From contig JAXRKN010000045.1 of the NCBI GenBank assembly GCA_038502055.1, forward strand, positions 7,119,501 to 7,183,500: a DNA stretch of 64,000 bases, given 5' to 3'. The notes beneath the pieces were generated by a model. It saw nothing but the letters and a program-made list of their open reading frames with translations. It had not been told where the DNA came from and ran no database searches. The first letter of the stretch is position 1. Each line of letters opens with the position of its first letter. Positions 12,115-23,900 of this stretch are shown piece after piece. The stretch comes from Tanytarsus gracilentus. Its lineage: Eukaryota; Arthropoda; Insecta; Diptera; Chironomidae. The translations under genes were made by a program, and so were the position numbers.

Positions 12115-15100
12115 GTCTGAAGACGATTTGGAGAGGATGAGATGAGATTTTATGATCACGATTTTATTGGAGATATCTTTTTGGGCTTTCTGAAGATTTT
12201 GTTGATTGATTTGAGCGAAAATTTGACAAAAGTGAAATTTAAATTTAAATTGAGGCTGACCATCTGGGAAATTTTAAAGTTCTTTCTTGATTTTTTGCTT
12301 TAATTTTTTAAAAATTTAAAAAAAAAATTGAAGTTTTCAAAAAGCTCAACTCGAACTTTTAAGAGCACAACTAAAAATTCTAAAAAGCTCGAAGCTCAAT
12401 TTGAACTTTTTTAAATATTTTAATCGCTTTGAAAATAATTTTTGAACTTTCATCATTTGCTTCAATTGATCGATATCCAATTTAAATTATTTTAATCTTC
12501 AATAAAAATTCACTCCATAAAAAATTTAAATCTTTTTTATCTTTTTATTTTTGCAGACAAGAAAATTTGACGAGCAAAAAAATCTTCTGACTCACCAAAG
12601 TTTTTAATCAACAAATCAAAGAAAAGTATTTGACACTCGATAAAGACCTCAGATTGTAATAAAACAATTTTTACTTATCGATCGCATTAAAAGGGATATG
12701 AAAGAATTTTTGCCACATGATGGAATGACAGAAACAGCAAAAAAAAATATCGATTTTGAGTCGTGTTGCAATGATAAAGTGAACAAAATCGTGATGTGAA
12801 TTTTGAACCCCGCACATAAAAAAGTCATCGAGTGAGACGAAAAAAAGAGCGTAAAACACTTAAATTATTTCCAACTTTTGTGTGAATGCGACAGAGACTG
12901 CGGGTCAGTCCAAATGGCTTTAATCACACCGAAAAACTTTAATTAGATGAAATTAGCACGTTTTTATTCTCGGTGCCGTGTGAAAAAGTTTTGCTTGTAA
13001 ATACACCAAAACCTCCCCTCGGTAGCAGCAGCAGTCGTGCTAATTATCACATAAAACACGCTTAATTATTTTTCGGTTTTTCATTACGTGATTCATCACC
13101 TCGCGAGTGGTTTATTCTCGCTGTTGTACTATGTGTGTTGTTTTAGATACGGATAAGACAGTTATTAACGGCATTAAATCATCCCCCATAGCGGAAAAAG
13201 TGAACGTGAAAGATTTTAAAACGCGGGAAAATGAATTGAAGAAAATGAAGAGAAAAATTAAATACTAAAAGTGAAGAAATAAAAAATATAATAAAGTGAA
13301 AAAATAAATAAATAAATTAAAATCTTCAAAACAAAGTGAACAATCGAGAGAAAAAATCCAGGAAAAGAAAAATTGAGAGAGAAGTTTATCAACTAAAGAG
13401 AAACGTTGCTCTCAAAAATTCAAAATTTCAAATCAGAAACATTTAAGAGAAAAAATTACTAAAAAAAGAGAGAATTATCTTTTAAAACAGTAAATCATAA
13501 AATTTCTCTCAAAAAATTAAAAGATTAAATGTTTAAAACATTCAAAAAAAACTTAATTTTCTGATAAAAACTTTAAAATCTCTGAAATCTCTAATCTAAA
13601 ATTTAAAAAAACTTAAATTTTTTGATCAAAACTGAATTTTACTATAAAATTTTCGAAAAATATTTAAAAACTCTAATCTAAGTTCTTCCAAAATGAATAG
13701 ATAAATTTTTTTCATAACTTAAAATATAATCTAAGCAACATATAAAAAGTTATCGTTTGTTTTTCTCACGAATAAAAATTTATTAAACACCGAAAAAAAT
13801 AAACTTTTAATTTTTCATTATTCGAGCCGATCATCAATATTTACATACTAAGTAATGAATATCGAAATCGGAATTTTCGGAAAAAAACGGGTAGTAAATG
13901 CAAAAAATCATCTTTGAAGATTCTTAAACAAACTGAAAAAAAGTATATCGAGAGTGATTTTGGAGCGTCAAATAGAGGAATGAATTTTCTTTAAAAAAGT
14001 GTTTAAAATATTATGAAAATTAGTTTTTCGTTCCATCGCGATTAAAAAAAGTCTAGTTGTGTAAACAAAAAATTGCTTTTAATCTCTGAGTGTGTTGCGT
14101 GCAGCTAATTAAGCAAACCAGTCGATAATTATAGCACAAATATTTGTAATTAATTCAACAAACATCACTTGACAGATTTAAAATTGCAAAATAAGTTTAA
14201 TTGAAAAAAATTACATTGGCCGTTAATGAAATTTTGCAACAACAGCGTCGCCTAGCTGCAATGGAATAATGAACACAAAAAACGGTAATGGCACTGAGAA
14301 AAATGAATGAAAAATGAACAATTGTTATGTGCATATTTCATAGCTCAAATGGCATTTTCCATTTATCATTTGCCATAATAGCTGTGAAACGGGGTGCGTG
14401 ACTCAGAGTTTCAGTTTTAATCTAATTTAGTTGCTTATAAATATTCTGTAAAATCTAAAATATTATTTTTAAATCCTCGCTGTGAAATTTGAATAAAAAT
14501 CTCAATTTTGCATTAAAATTCAGCTCTAAAAATTTTTTATACCCCCAAAGAGAGTAGCGAGCAAAAAAATAATTAAAATGCTCGCTCAAGCTTTTTCTCG
14601 CTCTCGACTGTGACATTTTTATATGCAAAAAGAGACACATGTGAGGATTTGCGAAAATTTTCTCACGACAATATTTCATTTTAGAAATGTGTGAATGAAA
14701 AATTAGTGCAATAATAAATTAGAATTAAAATATTTCCATCAACGTCAGCGTTTGGAATTAGAGACAATTACAGAGGGAATTTTAGAGGAAAATGTTTTAA
14801 TTGAGCTATGGAAGGTTGAGCATTAAAGGAAGAGTTTTATGAGTGATTCTATTGATAAAAGTTTTTATCAAATTTTCAATAATTAAGAGGAAATAAACAT
14901 GAGAATTTTTTATAGTGAAGAAAAATTTTAAAACATTCAAGAAAAAATTAAATCCAGCAAAAAAAATTAAATCCTTCGCAATATTTTTAATCCGTTACTT
15001 TAAAAATTTAAATTTTAACCAGTTTAATAAAATTGCCAAAATTTTTCGAGTCTGACATTAAAAAACTATAGATTTTATTTAAAATTTCAATCATCCTCGG

Positions 15101-15187
15101 AACCACCCATAAATCTCTATTTAATCCTTCACAAAGTTAACTATAAGAAAAAATCAACCCAATTAAGTGTAATTCTATCTATTCCAG
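12115..15187. other. Upstream/5' UTR intron region of the octopamine receptor, no coding gene
   Basis: This is A-rich DNA with many AAAAATTT runs and no supportable ORF. A one-ended copy of the family 3 inverted repeat (GAGGCTGACCATCTGGG) lies at 12252. TCAGTC at 12904 fits an insect initiator, but no matching downstream element was found at +28. Confidence 0.35.
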
Positions 15188-15317
15188 CATTGTCGACTGA
15201 AGCTTATAATTAGCACAGCATTAGACACGAGCATGTGATGCGACTAAAGGCAAAAAGATAATTAATGAGTGACAGTTACAACAGCCAACAATCATCATAA
15301 TCAATCAGTGTGAAATA

Positions 15318-15388
15318 ATGCAAAAGTTCAAAAGTTGAAAGAAAAAATAGAATAAATTTATTAAAGTGTCAAAATGACATCGGAATAA
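15318..15388 (+). promoter_or_regulatory. Two short upstream ORFs before the receptor start codon
   Basis: If 15188-15430 is 5' UTR, it contains two tiny ORFs: 15318-15338 (6 codons then TGA) and 15374-15388 (4 codons then TAA). Both end before the main ATG at 15431, so they could lower or gate receptor translation by reinitiation. Whether the leader really includes them depends on the unproven 5' splice structure. Confidence 0.35.
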
Positions 15389-15430
15389 AAATTTCACATT
15401 TAAAATATTTAAAGAATTTCAACAAAAAAA

Positions 15431-16084
15431 ATGGAAGAGTTTTCGCCATCAAACATAAATGAAACCGTTGAAGAGTTTCTAACCTTACTCAGCAATTCAT
15501 CATCGTCGGATGTCTTTGGTAATTTGAGCGATGCCTCGAACGCATCATTCATGTCGACAACCGCCCTCACCCCTCACGAAGTCTTCCGTGATGGCTATCC
15601 GAGCGGCTACACCCTCACCTCCATCATCATCGCATCCATCATCGTCACAATCTTAATGATAATCATTGTTGTGGGTAACATGCTTGTGATTATAGCAATT
15701 GCCACCGAGAAGGCACTGAAAAACATCCAAAATTGGTTCATCGCCTCGTTGGCTGTCGCCGATTTCTTTCTCGGCCTCGTCATCATGCCATTTTCACTAG
15801 CAAATGAGCTGATGGGTTATTGGGTGTTTGGCTCATGGTGGTGCGACATTCATAGTGCGGCCGATGTGCTGCTGTGCACAGCATCCATAATGAATTTATG
15901 TCTAATATCGCTCGATCGCTACTGGAGCATTACACAGGCTGTGGAATATCTCAAATCGCGAACGCCAGCACGCGCTGCAATAATGATTACTGCCGTATGG
16001 ATTATGAGTGCATTGATTTGCATTCCGCCTTTGCTCGGATGGAAAGTGAAACGACCCGAAGGCGAGTCACTGCCGCAATGTCAG
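15431..16084 (+). CDS. Octalpha2R: Alpha2-adrenergic-like octopamine receptor, first coding exon (N-terminus to ECL2)
   Basis: This is a rhodopsin-class amine GPCR that would couple extracellular octopamine to G proteins (Gi in characterised alpha2-like receptors) at the plasma membrane. The 218 residues contain a long N-terminus with four N-glycosylation sequons (N10, N22, N31, N37). TM1 carries GNMLV (N83), TM2 LAVAD (D111), and ECL1/TM3 has C138 and the amine-binding D145, followed by DRY at 162-164. TM4 has W190, and ECL2 contains C217, the expected partner of C138. The block LKNIQNWFIASLAVADFFLG and the TM3-TM4 segment match insect alpha2-like octopamine receptors closely. The start ATG sits in CAACAAAAAAAATGG. 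The exon ends CAG|GTGAGT in phase 0 just after C217. TM5-TM7 are missing and no continuing exon was found downstream, so the gene runs beyond the window. Confidence 0.9.
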
Positions 16085-17110
16085 GTGAGTTTGTCGTTTC
16101 TTGTCTTCATTCTAACTTGCTGACAATTTTAAAGAATTTTCTCTTTTCTTAATCTCTCGGGAGAAATTGACATGAAATTTTATTTTTGGGTAGAAAGCTG
16201 TCATTAGGGATGAAATTATTTTAAATGCCGAATTTATTGAACTTTAAACATGACACTTTGACATGTTTCGGATAATTTTTTTGCGTAGGTATTTACGAGC
16301 AGATGTTTAGAGAACTTTAAAGATACTTTTGGTATAAATAAATTAAAGAATTTATTTTTTTGTGAATCAAGGGATAGACTACTATTTTTTAAGATTCCGT
16401 TCAATGAAATAAATCCAGTTGATTTCAAAATTAAATCTAAAATTTATCGAAACAATTTTGAAAATGATGTTTGCAAAAAATTGAGTTGATTGACTCTGAA
16501 ATCCCAATAAATTTTCATATTCCATCAATATCAAACAAATTGAAGTGTTTGCTCACTTATAGACATTCCGAAACATCCTTAAACGTTTTACAATCCACTC
16601 TCGTGAGAAGGATAATCGAAAGATTTTTGCGCATTGAGGAAAATCATTACTTCCACCATCCTTCTTTATTCACCCATCATAAAATTGATAGGAAAGCTGT
16701 AAAAAGCTCATGTTGATCCGATTTGTCTTCATGTACATACATTTTCGGAGGGTGAAGCAAATGGCGAGAATAATTGTCAAAATGAGAGAGCTCAAGTGCT
16801 TGTCATAATTTTTGGACGTGTGCCATAATAATAAAAAGTTGAGTGAGGAAAATTTTCTTCATCTAAGTTACTCGCAGTGAGCATCGCGCGGATAGGAAAC
16901 ACACACGAGTGGAAGCCAGAAAGCGATTGTTCATATGCTAAAGCTAAAAACAATAAATCATGAGTATGAAATGTGCACAATGGATGTGCGTTACATTAAT
17001 TTTTTCTCTCTCCATCGAATGTATAAATGTGTGTCGGTTTCAGTGAATGAAAAGCGTTTCTATTAATGCTTCAGCTAGGAGTGAAAATTAACATCGCGTT
17101 TTCTTAAAAA

Positions 17111-17187
17111 AAAGGGGATGGAAAATAAATTTTAACTTAAGGAATAAATTCGTGATTTATTAAATTTTTAAGTGTCCATCCCTTGTT
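17111..17187. mobile_element. Short AT-rich inverted-repeat element, family 1 (77 bp)
   Basis: Left AAAGGGGATGGAAAATAAAT; the right end, reverse-complemented, reads AAACAAGGGATGGACACTTA. The ATGGA core is shared at both ends and the interior is A/T only. It is one of the shortest copies of the family. Confidence 0.45.
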
Positions 17188-20100
17188 TATTTTCTCATTC
17201 TTTTTATAGCTTTTAGCTTTTATTCTCGTCTTCCCCTCATGAGAGCCATAAGTTGAGAAAATATTGTACAGTATTCTAAAAAAATGATTGATATGACTTG
17301 AGTGTGTGCTCTATGAATTTATGTAAACCTCAGCATTTTCTTGGTGCTCATTTTTAGAAAAATTGTTGAAATTGATATTCGCACAAAATGTGAGACAGAT
17401 CGAAGGGGTGACTAGCTGTGTGGGATTACAAGATATTCATTCATCCTTATGGCTTCACAATGAGCTCGCAAAAAATGAAACTTTTTAGCTCCTCGCTCTA
17501 CTTTATTCATCAATTTATAGATGATAAAAGCACTTTTTCTCTCTCCATCCTGTGCGATAGCTTTTGTGCGCTTATAATATGAAAACTTTTCGTCTCACTC
17601 CCATTCTCGTCATGTGATATTAACCATAATCTTTCTTTCTTTGCCATTATCATTTTATTTTTATCTTCAAACTCGCTTACATGTGAGAAAGAAAATCTTG
17701 TCTCTAATCAGAATGAATTTGGGTCAGTAATAGAATGTAAAAAGGGATTGTGATCACCTTTTGGTAAAAGCAATGAGGATAAGTTTTAATTAAAAAATGG
17801 CAGATTTTGTGGTAGAATTAGGAATTTAGTTAATGAGGGGTGAATTAAGGACAATGACAGCACTTAATGAATTTTTTTAAAATTTAGTTTTAGATTAAAA
17901 TCATTCTTGGATTAAAACTAGTTTTAGATTTAAATTTATCTTGGATTAAAATTTTTCCTCGATTAAGATTAATCTTAGAGTTAGAGTAAAAATATAAATT
18001 TTTAAATTTTTTATGGAATTTTCACCCTTTAAAAAATTATATAGCTTTAAATTCACAGTCAATGCCACTTGAAAGCTCTTTAAATGCTTCACGTGCACAT
18101 TAATTGGGTCGAAATAAAAATTCAGAGCGTGAAAAATGAAAATCAACCTTTTAATCCATTTCTTCATCCATTCAATGTCAGTCAAGAGAGAAACGAAAAA
18201 ATTCTGTAACCTTTCACGAAAATTCAATATTTTTTTACGCTCTTTTTCGCACGAGAGCGGAAGGAAAATTTCATATTTATCAATTTCTGTGACATTGAAG
18301 CTGCCGCTGAATCTTAATAAATAATAAATCATACTTAATGCCGGTTTGAAGACGCACGTTTTGGACTTTTTTACTATTGACAACTTAAAGATGTTAAAAA
18401 ACTCAATTGAGACTGACAGAAAAATTATGTAGAAGAAACAACTTAAAAGTTTCGTCTCGTCAAACTGCTTCGAGGTGGCAAATTTGATAAAAAAAACTCG
18501 ATATAAAAGTGACATTGAACTTCCTCTGTATATTGAATAAAAAACTTTTTCCCCATGCGAAAAACCCTAAAAATAAATAAATTTAGCTTAAGGAAGTTCA
18601 TAACATTAATTTGCTGCCTCACATGCGATCGCATCGCGCTGTTTTATTATAAACTTTCTTTCCTTTCTCTTTTCCGCTCCACCTTTGAAAATTTATTTTC
18701 TTGCTCCCTATCTCACTGCCAATTATGTTGAGCGATATTTATTTTTTGCTACTTTGCATTTGCGTGGAAATTAAAAAAAAAATGAATATTTTTAAAACCT
18801 AAGTTTTTCTCCTTGCATTTTTTCCACAACCACCAACATTGTGTTTCATTCTCTTTATTTTAAACTCATCTCTAAGAGAATGAAGAAAAGCACCTGGAAA
18901 ATGTAAATTTATCTCGCTTGATCTGCATACGTACATTATGTCTGACTCGATGGTGAGCTTTTGAATGCTCAACTTTATATCCTAGAGACCAGACATTGTT
19001 TACTGAGAAATTATTGCCATAACAATGTTGGAAGTGACTAGAGAGGATTTAAGCAAACTCGATTGCAATTTGAACTTTGAATTTTACTGCAGAGAGTTCA
19101 AGAATGATGAAATTTTAGCTAAAAACTATATTTTCTCTCAAAACGGTCGAATTTAATTGATTTTTTACTCAATTAAAAATTCAAGCTTTTCGACGATGTA
19201 AAATTAATTGATTTCCTCGCATATGAAAAACTCGGTCATAAAAAGTGAGCATTCTTTTAAATGTGAATGCAAACACACCGACATGCAGCTCGTTTATATT
19301 GAAAATTGTACTCAATGTACATTGTTTAATTAATGACTGACTGTTCAATCACAATTTCACCACCAAGCAATAATAATTTCTATAGATTAATTGAATTTGA
19401 TACGATACGTGCATGCAGACGATGGTTCTGTTACATAAACGTCGAGTTGAGAGTTGAGTTTTACTGTGTTGTAGTGGTTTGAATTTGGGAGGCGAGGAAT
19501 GAGTTGCAAAAATATAAACTCATTCAAATTTCAGGGATTTGAAATTTGGAGTTTTCAAAATTAATTTTTTTTTGAAAAAGCTCTTTAAAAATCACAAAAG
19601 CTCTCCGAAACCTCACAAAGAAAAAATTCAAAAATTTCATATATATGCGCATATGAAAGCTCTCAGAAAAAAACCTTAAAAGAAATCTTAGCGAAAATTA
19701 AGCGTGAAAGCCTTTAAATTTATTTTTAAAAATAGTTGCAATACAATTTTATACCCTTGCATCAAAATTGCAAAACACTGCGCGCCATTCACTTTTAATC
19801 AATAAAAAAAGGCATCGACGATTAAAATAGCTCATTCAGTTGCGAGCATGCAGATGGATTTGTGGTAAAATGAGATTGCTATTTACTCAAAATGTGCACA
19901 GCTCACTAAAAAGTGCTGCTGTCGATTTCTCATCGACACCATCCTCGAAAAACTTTGCAACAGAAAAAAACGAGAGAAATTTTCTCGGAAAATACTTTTG
20001 AAGAGTGCAACTGTGATTCAATTTTCACATCATTAGATTGACAAACACTTTTACAGAAGCGCTACGCTGAGTTGCATGTGACACATTTTATTACTTTGTT

Positions 20101-20451
20101 ATTGCATCGAAGTGAAGATGTTGTAACACAAGGCGTGGGATAATGGTTAGAAAATGATGATGGATTGAGTGAGAAATGCTTCAGGGAGCACTTTAAACTG
20201 AATTGTTTGCATTTCTCAGGATGTTGCGGATTGATGAGAGAAGTGTGAGAGTAAAATAGAAAATATTGATCGGAAAATTTCTTTTTATCATTTTAAATTT
20301 TTTTAAATTCTTTTTACGGTAAAGAATTTTATTTTCAACGGTTTAAATTTGTAATCGAAAAAAATCGCGCAATAAAGCACCGAAAACCCCACTTGAGACC
20401 ACTTGACTTTAAAAGAGTGAAAATGAGCTCGCTTTATGATTCATTCAACTT

Positions 20452-20649
20452 TTATATCCATTTTTTCTCTTCAAATTGTTCCAACCTCATCGAAAAAATA
20501 ATTTGAATTTCAAAAGCGAAATTCACGAAAATAAAATTGTTGGCAAAATCGTCATAAATGGCATATAATAGGCATTCTTGAGCCAGTGCTACTTGAGAGA
20601 AGAACAATCCACTTAGTAAGAGCCCGAATATGAAAAAGAATAACTTCAT
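20452..20649 (-). CDS. Putative small secreted peptide, 65 aa
   Basis: The ORF begins MKLFFFIFGLLLSGLFF followed by SQVALA|QECLL. This is a textbook signal peptide with charged start, hydrophobic core and an ALA cleavage site near residue 23, leaving a mature peptide of about 42 residues with a single cysteine. The tail is rich in F/I/E and is not recognised. It lies on the strand opposite the octopamine receptor, inside its presumed intron. No promoter or polyA site is convincing, and AT-rich DNA readily encodes hydrophobic runs. It could be the first exon of a longer gene or chance. Confidence 0.22.
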   Translation of the reverse strand: MKLFFFIFGLLLSGLFFSQVALAQECLLYAIYDDFANNFIFVNFAFEIQIIFSMRLEQFEEKKWI

Positions 20650-21746
20650 TCAAGTCAAAGAGTGGCCACTCATGAAAAGTTTGGAATTAACTAACTTTAT
20701 GATTTTAAAATCTGAAAAATTATTGTAATTTTTAATAATTTTCATATATTAAAAAAATTAAATCACCATACAGTTTCCATCCCTTGTATTAAAAAAATTG
20801 TTCAAACACACACACAAAAGTAGAAAGCTGAAAAATCGTAAATTGAGGCAATTGAAAGGTGCTCTTTGAACTTTCCTTTTCCTTTCAAGTGTGCACATTA
20901 AGTTTTTTATTTCTCAACTGAAGTCAATTGAGAGTTTTTTCTTCTCAGCCGCCCACTCTCGAATAAATTTTACTACGCCGCCACTCACGATAAGGATCGA
21001 AGAAATTTGCTTCCGAGAAATTTATTAGCATAATCCGGGATTGAAAAGAACGTTTTTATATCGAGTAAAATTTACTCGAGACTTTGATCAGTGGATATTT
21101 TAAATTGATTTGGATATTCTTAAAAAAATTCTTAACAATTTTTTTATTAGAGAATTAATTTTTATTGAGCGAAAAATCATGAATAAAATTTTGTGGTTTT
21201 AAATTCAAAGAATATTTGAAAAAAATCAAATTTAAATCTACTAAAATAGCCGGAGGATTTTTGAAACTTTTACATAATTTTCTGCACAAATTTCTCACAA
21301 GGACTTTTTCCTTAATTTTCTTGCTTATCGCAAAAGAAGAAAAATTCTCATCATAAATTTCCGTTTTCAATTAATTCATGTGAAAAAATTTCCTCATCTT
21401 CATTAATCGAGATAATGTTGGGAAAATCTTCATCCATCCGCCAGAAGCAAATATACATGAACGATAATGATGATATCAAAAGTCCGCACACACATCTTTG
21501 AAATTTAGGCTGGAATTTCAACATCTGAAAACTTTCTCAATTTCATTATACAGATTGAGGGAAAAATTTTCCTCAACTCTCAAGATAATTTCACCAATTT
21601 TCCATTATAGAGGTTCAAGTGTGTGTTTTTGAGCTCCGAAAACCGCAAATAATCTCGTGAGAGATAAAAAGCTCATTTCGATATTTCTTTATTTTTTGCT
21701 TCGTGGAAAAAACATTTTTAATCCTATTGAGTTCAACTTTGGAAGA

Positions 21747-21815
21747 AAAAGGGTGGAAAATTTATATTTTTAAACCAAAAATGTTTATTTCAATAAATTA
21801 AGTGTTCATCCCCTG
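21747..21815. mobile_element. Short AT-rich inverted-repeat element, family 1
   Basis: Left AAAAGGGTGGAAAATTTAT; the right end, reverse-complemented, reads CCAGGGGATGAACACTTAAT. The length is about 69 bp. Ends are more diverged than in the 26233 copy. Confidence 0.35.
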
Positions 21816-22961
21816 GATTTTTGTTGTTATTAAAGCGAAGAAAAGAAATATTTTATTATTTATTCATTCCTCGCATAAACATTAATAAGCATGAAGAATA
21901 TGAATGAAATTTAATCATTATCGCACATCATAAACCTTCCGCACCCACATTATGCATACGACGATGTCGTTGGTGTCGGAAAAATTCATTCTTATTATGT
22001 TAATCTGAATTTAAAATTTCAATTTTTTTGTGTGTGTACACATAGAGTCGAAAGTGATATGCATATACGATGAAAGAGAGCTTTTTATATTTCTATGGTG
22101 ATGAGATACCTCATTGAAATTTGTAATGATGCAGGATTAGATAAAATTCGTGGAAAATTTTGAGCGAGAGAAATTTGAATTTTGTTTTTCTTGTTCGCTT
22201 TCAAAAGCTGGAGCTCAATGTACAAATAAATTTTAATTTTTTTATCAAAAGCTTCGAGATTAAAATTAATCTCAACCAAATTGCACTCAAATACATAAAA
22301 AATTATCTTCTTGCTTACAACTTTCACCTTGATATTCATCTTTTCCTAAAGATAAGCAAAAATAGAGAGTAAGAATAATTTTAATGTCTTTTGTTTGAGA
22401 GAAAATAAAGAAATTTAAGGCATTTTTATGGCATTTTCCGAATAAAACAAAATGAAGGCATCTTATGGGTGTTGTTAATAAATTATAGAAAACACGTAAA
22501 TGTCGCTAACGCAAATTACAATTTAACGGTGATTTGAAGGAAACTTTCAAAAAAACACAAACGTTAAAAAACACAAGCAGAAAGTCAAAAAAATTTAAAG
22601 AAAACATTTTAATTTTTTTCGTATTTTTTATTACATTCTTCAAAAACAAATTAATTCACCATCCAACGTCATAAAGCACGCAAATTTTTATTCCTCCCTC
22701 GATCACAATTAAATGTCACATTATCATCAGATGATTCCCAAATTGGCTCTTGAATGTAAAATGCGTATAATCAATAAATAAATGTTATTATATGCCAAGA
22801 TGCCGCACACGCTTACATACTTGATGTTATGTTGAACGTTGAACACATCATTATGTGCTTCGGTATGCTATTTCTCTTCACTCTTTACTATCAACGAGCC
22901 GCCAGGATTATAATCAGATATTACAGTCGTGGATACGATTAAATTATTTTCTCTTCCTTAG

Positions 22962-23676
22962 TAGAGATCCTTAAATCATCGATTATGCGATTTCGATGAT
23001 CATCGATGACAAAAAGTTCATCATCGATGATCATCGATGCATCGATGACGAACTTTTGATCTGAATTTCTGAGAAAAACCTGGAATTTTTAAAAAAAAAA
23101 CAAGTAGTGTTTTTCATACAGTATAAAGTAGGACTAATTTGCTGTCCTTTTGGCTTTATCTGAATTTTTCTGAGCTTGATTGCAAGTCAACGAATTTTTT
23201 TGAAATTCACAATAAGGCTTAAAAATTAAACTCAATACAAAAAAGTGTCATAAAAACAAAATAGAAAAACACTCTCACAATAATTACCGTAACTTTATTC
23301 GTCTCTTGTTCTTAAAAATCCAAAATTAATCTTTTTTTTAAATAAATCACTTAACACTTTATACTTGTTTACACGAGTAAACAAAATGAATGGGGGAAAG
23401 GTTAAAAGTTTTGTTTGGTACATGAAATTGTTCTCAAAAACAATTATTTTGATACCTGCCGTTTTACAATATTAATATTTGAAGATTTGTTTATTAAAGT
23501 GACATTAAAAACATTAATTAAAATTATAAATTTTAATTTAATTTTTTAAAAAGATCACAAAAATCGTTTTTTTTCGTCATCGGTGTCATCGGAAAAAAAA
23601 TCGATGATCATCGATGACGAAAAGGTTCGATGATCATCGATGATCATCGAACCGATGCTCATCGTCAGGATCTCTA
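22962..23676. mobile_element. hAT-type MITE (715 bp) with ATGATCATCGAT-rich ends
   Basis: Perfect 10-bp terminal inverted repeats, TAGAGATCCT at 22962-22971 and AGGATCTCTA at 23667-23676, are flanked by a near-perfect 8-bp target duplication (TTCCTTAG at 22954-22961, TTCCTTAC at 23677-23684). An 8-bp duplication and a TAGAG-type terminus fit the hAT superfamily. Both ends carry subterminal arrays of the self-complementary motif ATGATCATCGATGATCATCG (22994-23045 and 23590-23652), which could bind a transposase or fold back. The interior encodes nothing, so it must be mobilised in trans. Confidence 0.75.
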
Positions 23677-23795
23677 TTCCTTACTCGTTGAAGAAGAGGA
23701 AAAATTTCCGTTTTCACACACGTCCTAATGCCATTAATTTCGGTATTTAAAGACGTTTAATGGAGGCTCCATTGTTTCTTCTAAAATTGATTGTC

Positions 23796-23900
23796 TAGGG
23801 GAGAGAACTTGAATACAAATTTAACACAGCATTTTTTAATGCATTGAATTTTTTAAATTTTATTTTAAAAAATATTTTTCAATTGAGTTTTCACCCCTTT
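23796..23900. mobile_element. Short AT-rich inverted-repeat element, family 1
   Basis: Left TCTAGGGGAGAGAACTTGAAT; the right end, reverse-complemented, reads AAAGGGGTGAAAACTCAATT. It lies about 110 bases to the right of the hAT-type MITE. Confidence 0.4.

Larger units (their letters stand above)
16085..22961 (+). other. Start of the long receptor intron, no exon recognised
   Basis: The GTGAGT donor at 16085 opens an intron whose partner was not found. This part is AT-rich and includes a family 1 element at 17111 and another at 21747. It also has a loosely repetitive TTGGATTAAAACTAGTTTTAG-like patch near 17885-17980, a 189-codon minus-strand ORF at 17946-18515 and a small signal-peptide ORF at 20452-20649 (listed). 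No TM5-like exon (a GYVVYSALGSFYIP-type sequence) was seen. Confidence 0.55.

Noticed and set aside
16085..16123. Receptor ORF continuing 12 codons past CAG|GTGAGT to a stop, as if a truncated receptor
   Set aside because: The donor consensus and the abrupt loss of family similarity after C217-Q218 show this is intron read-through.
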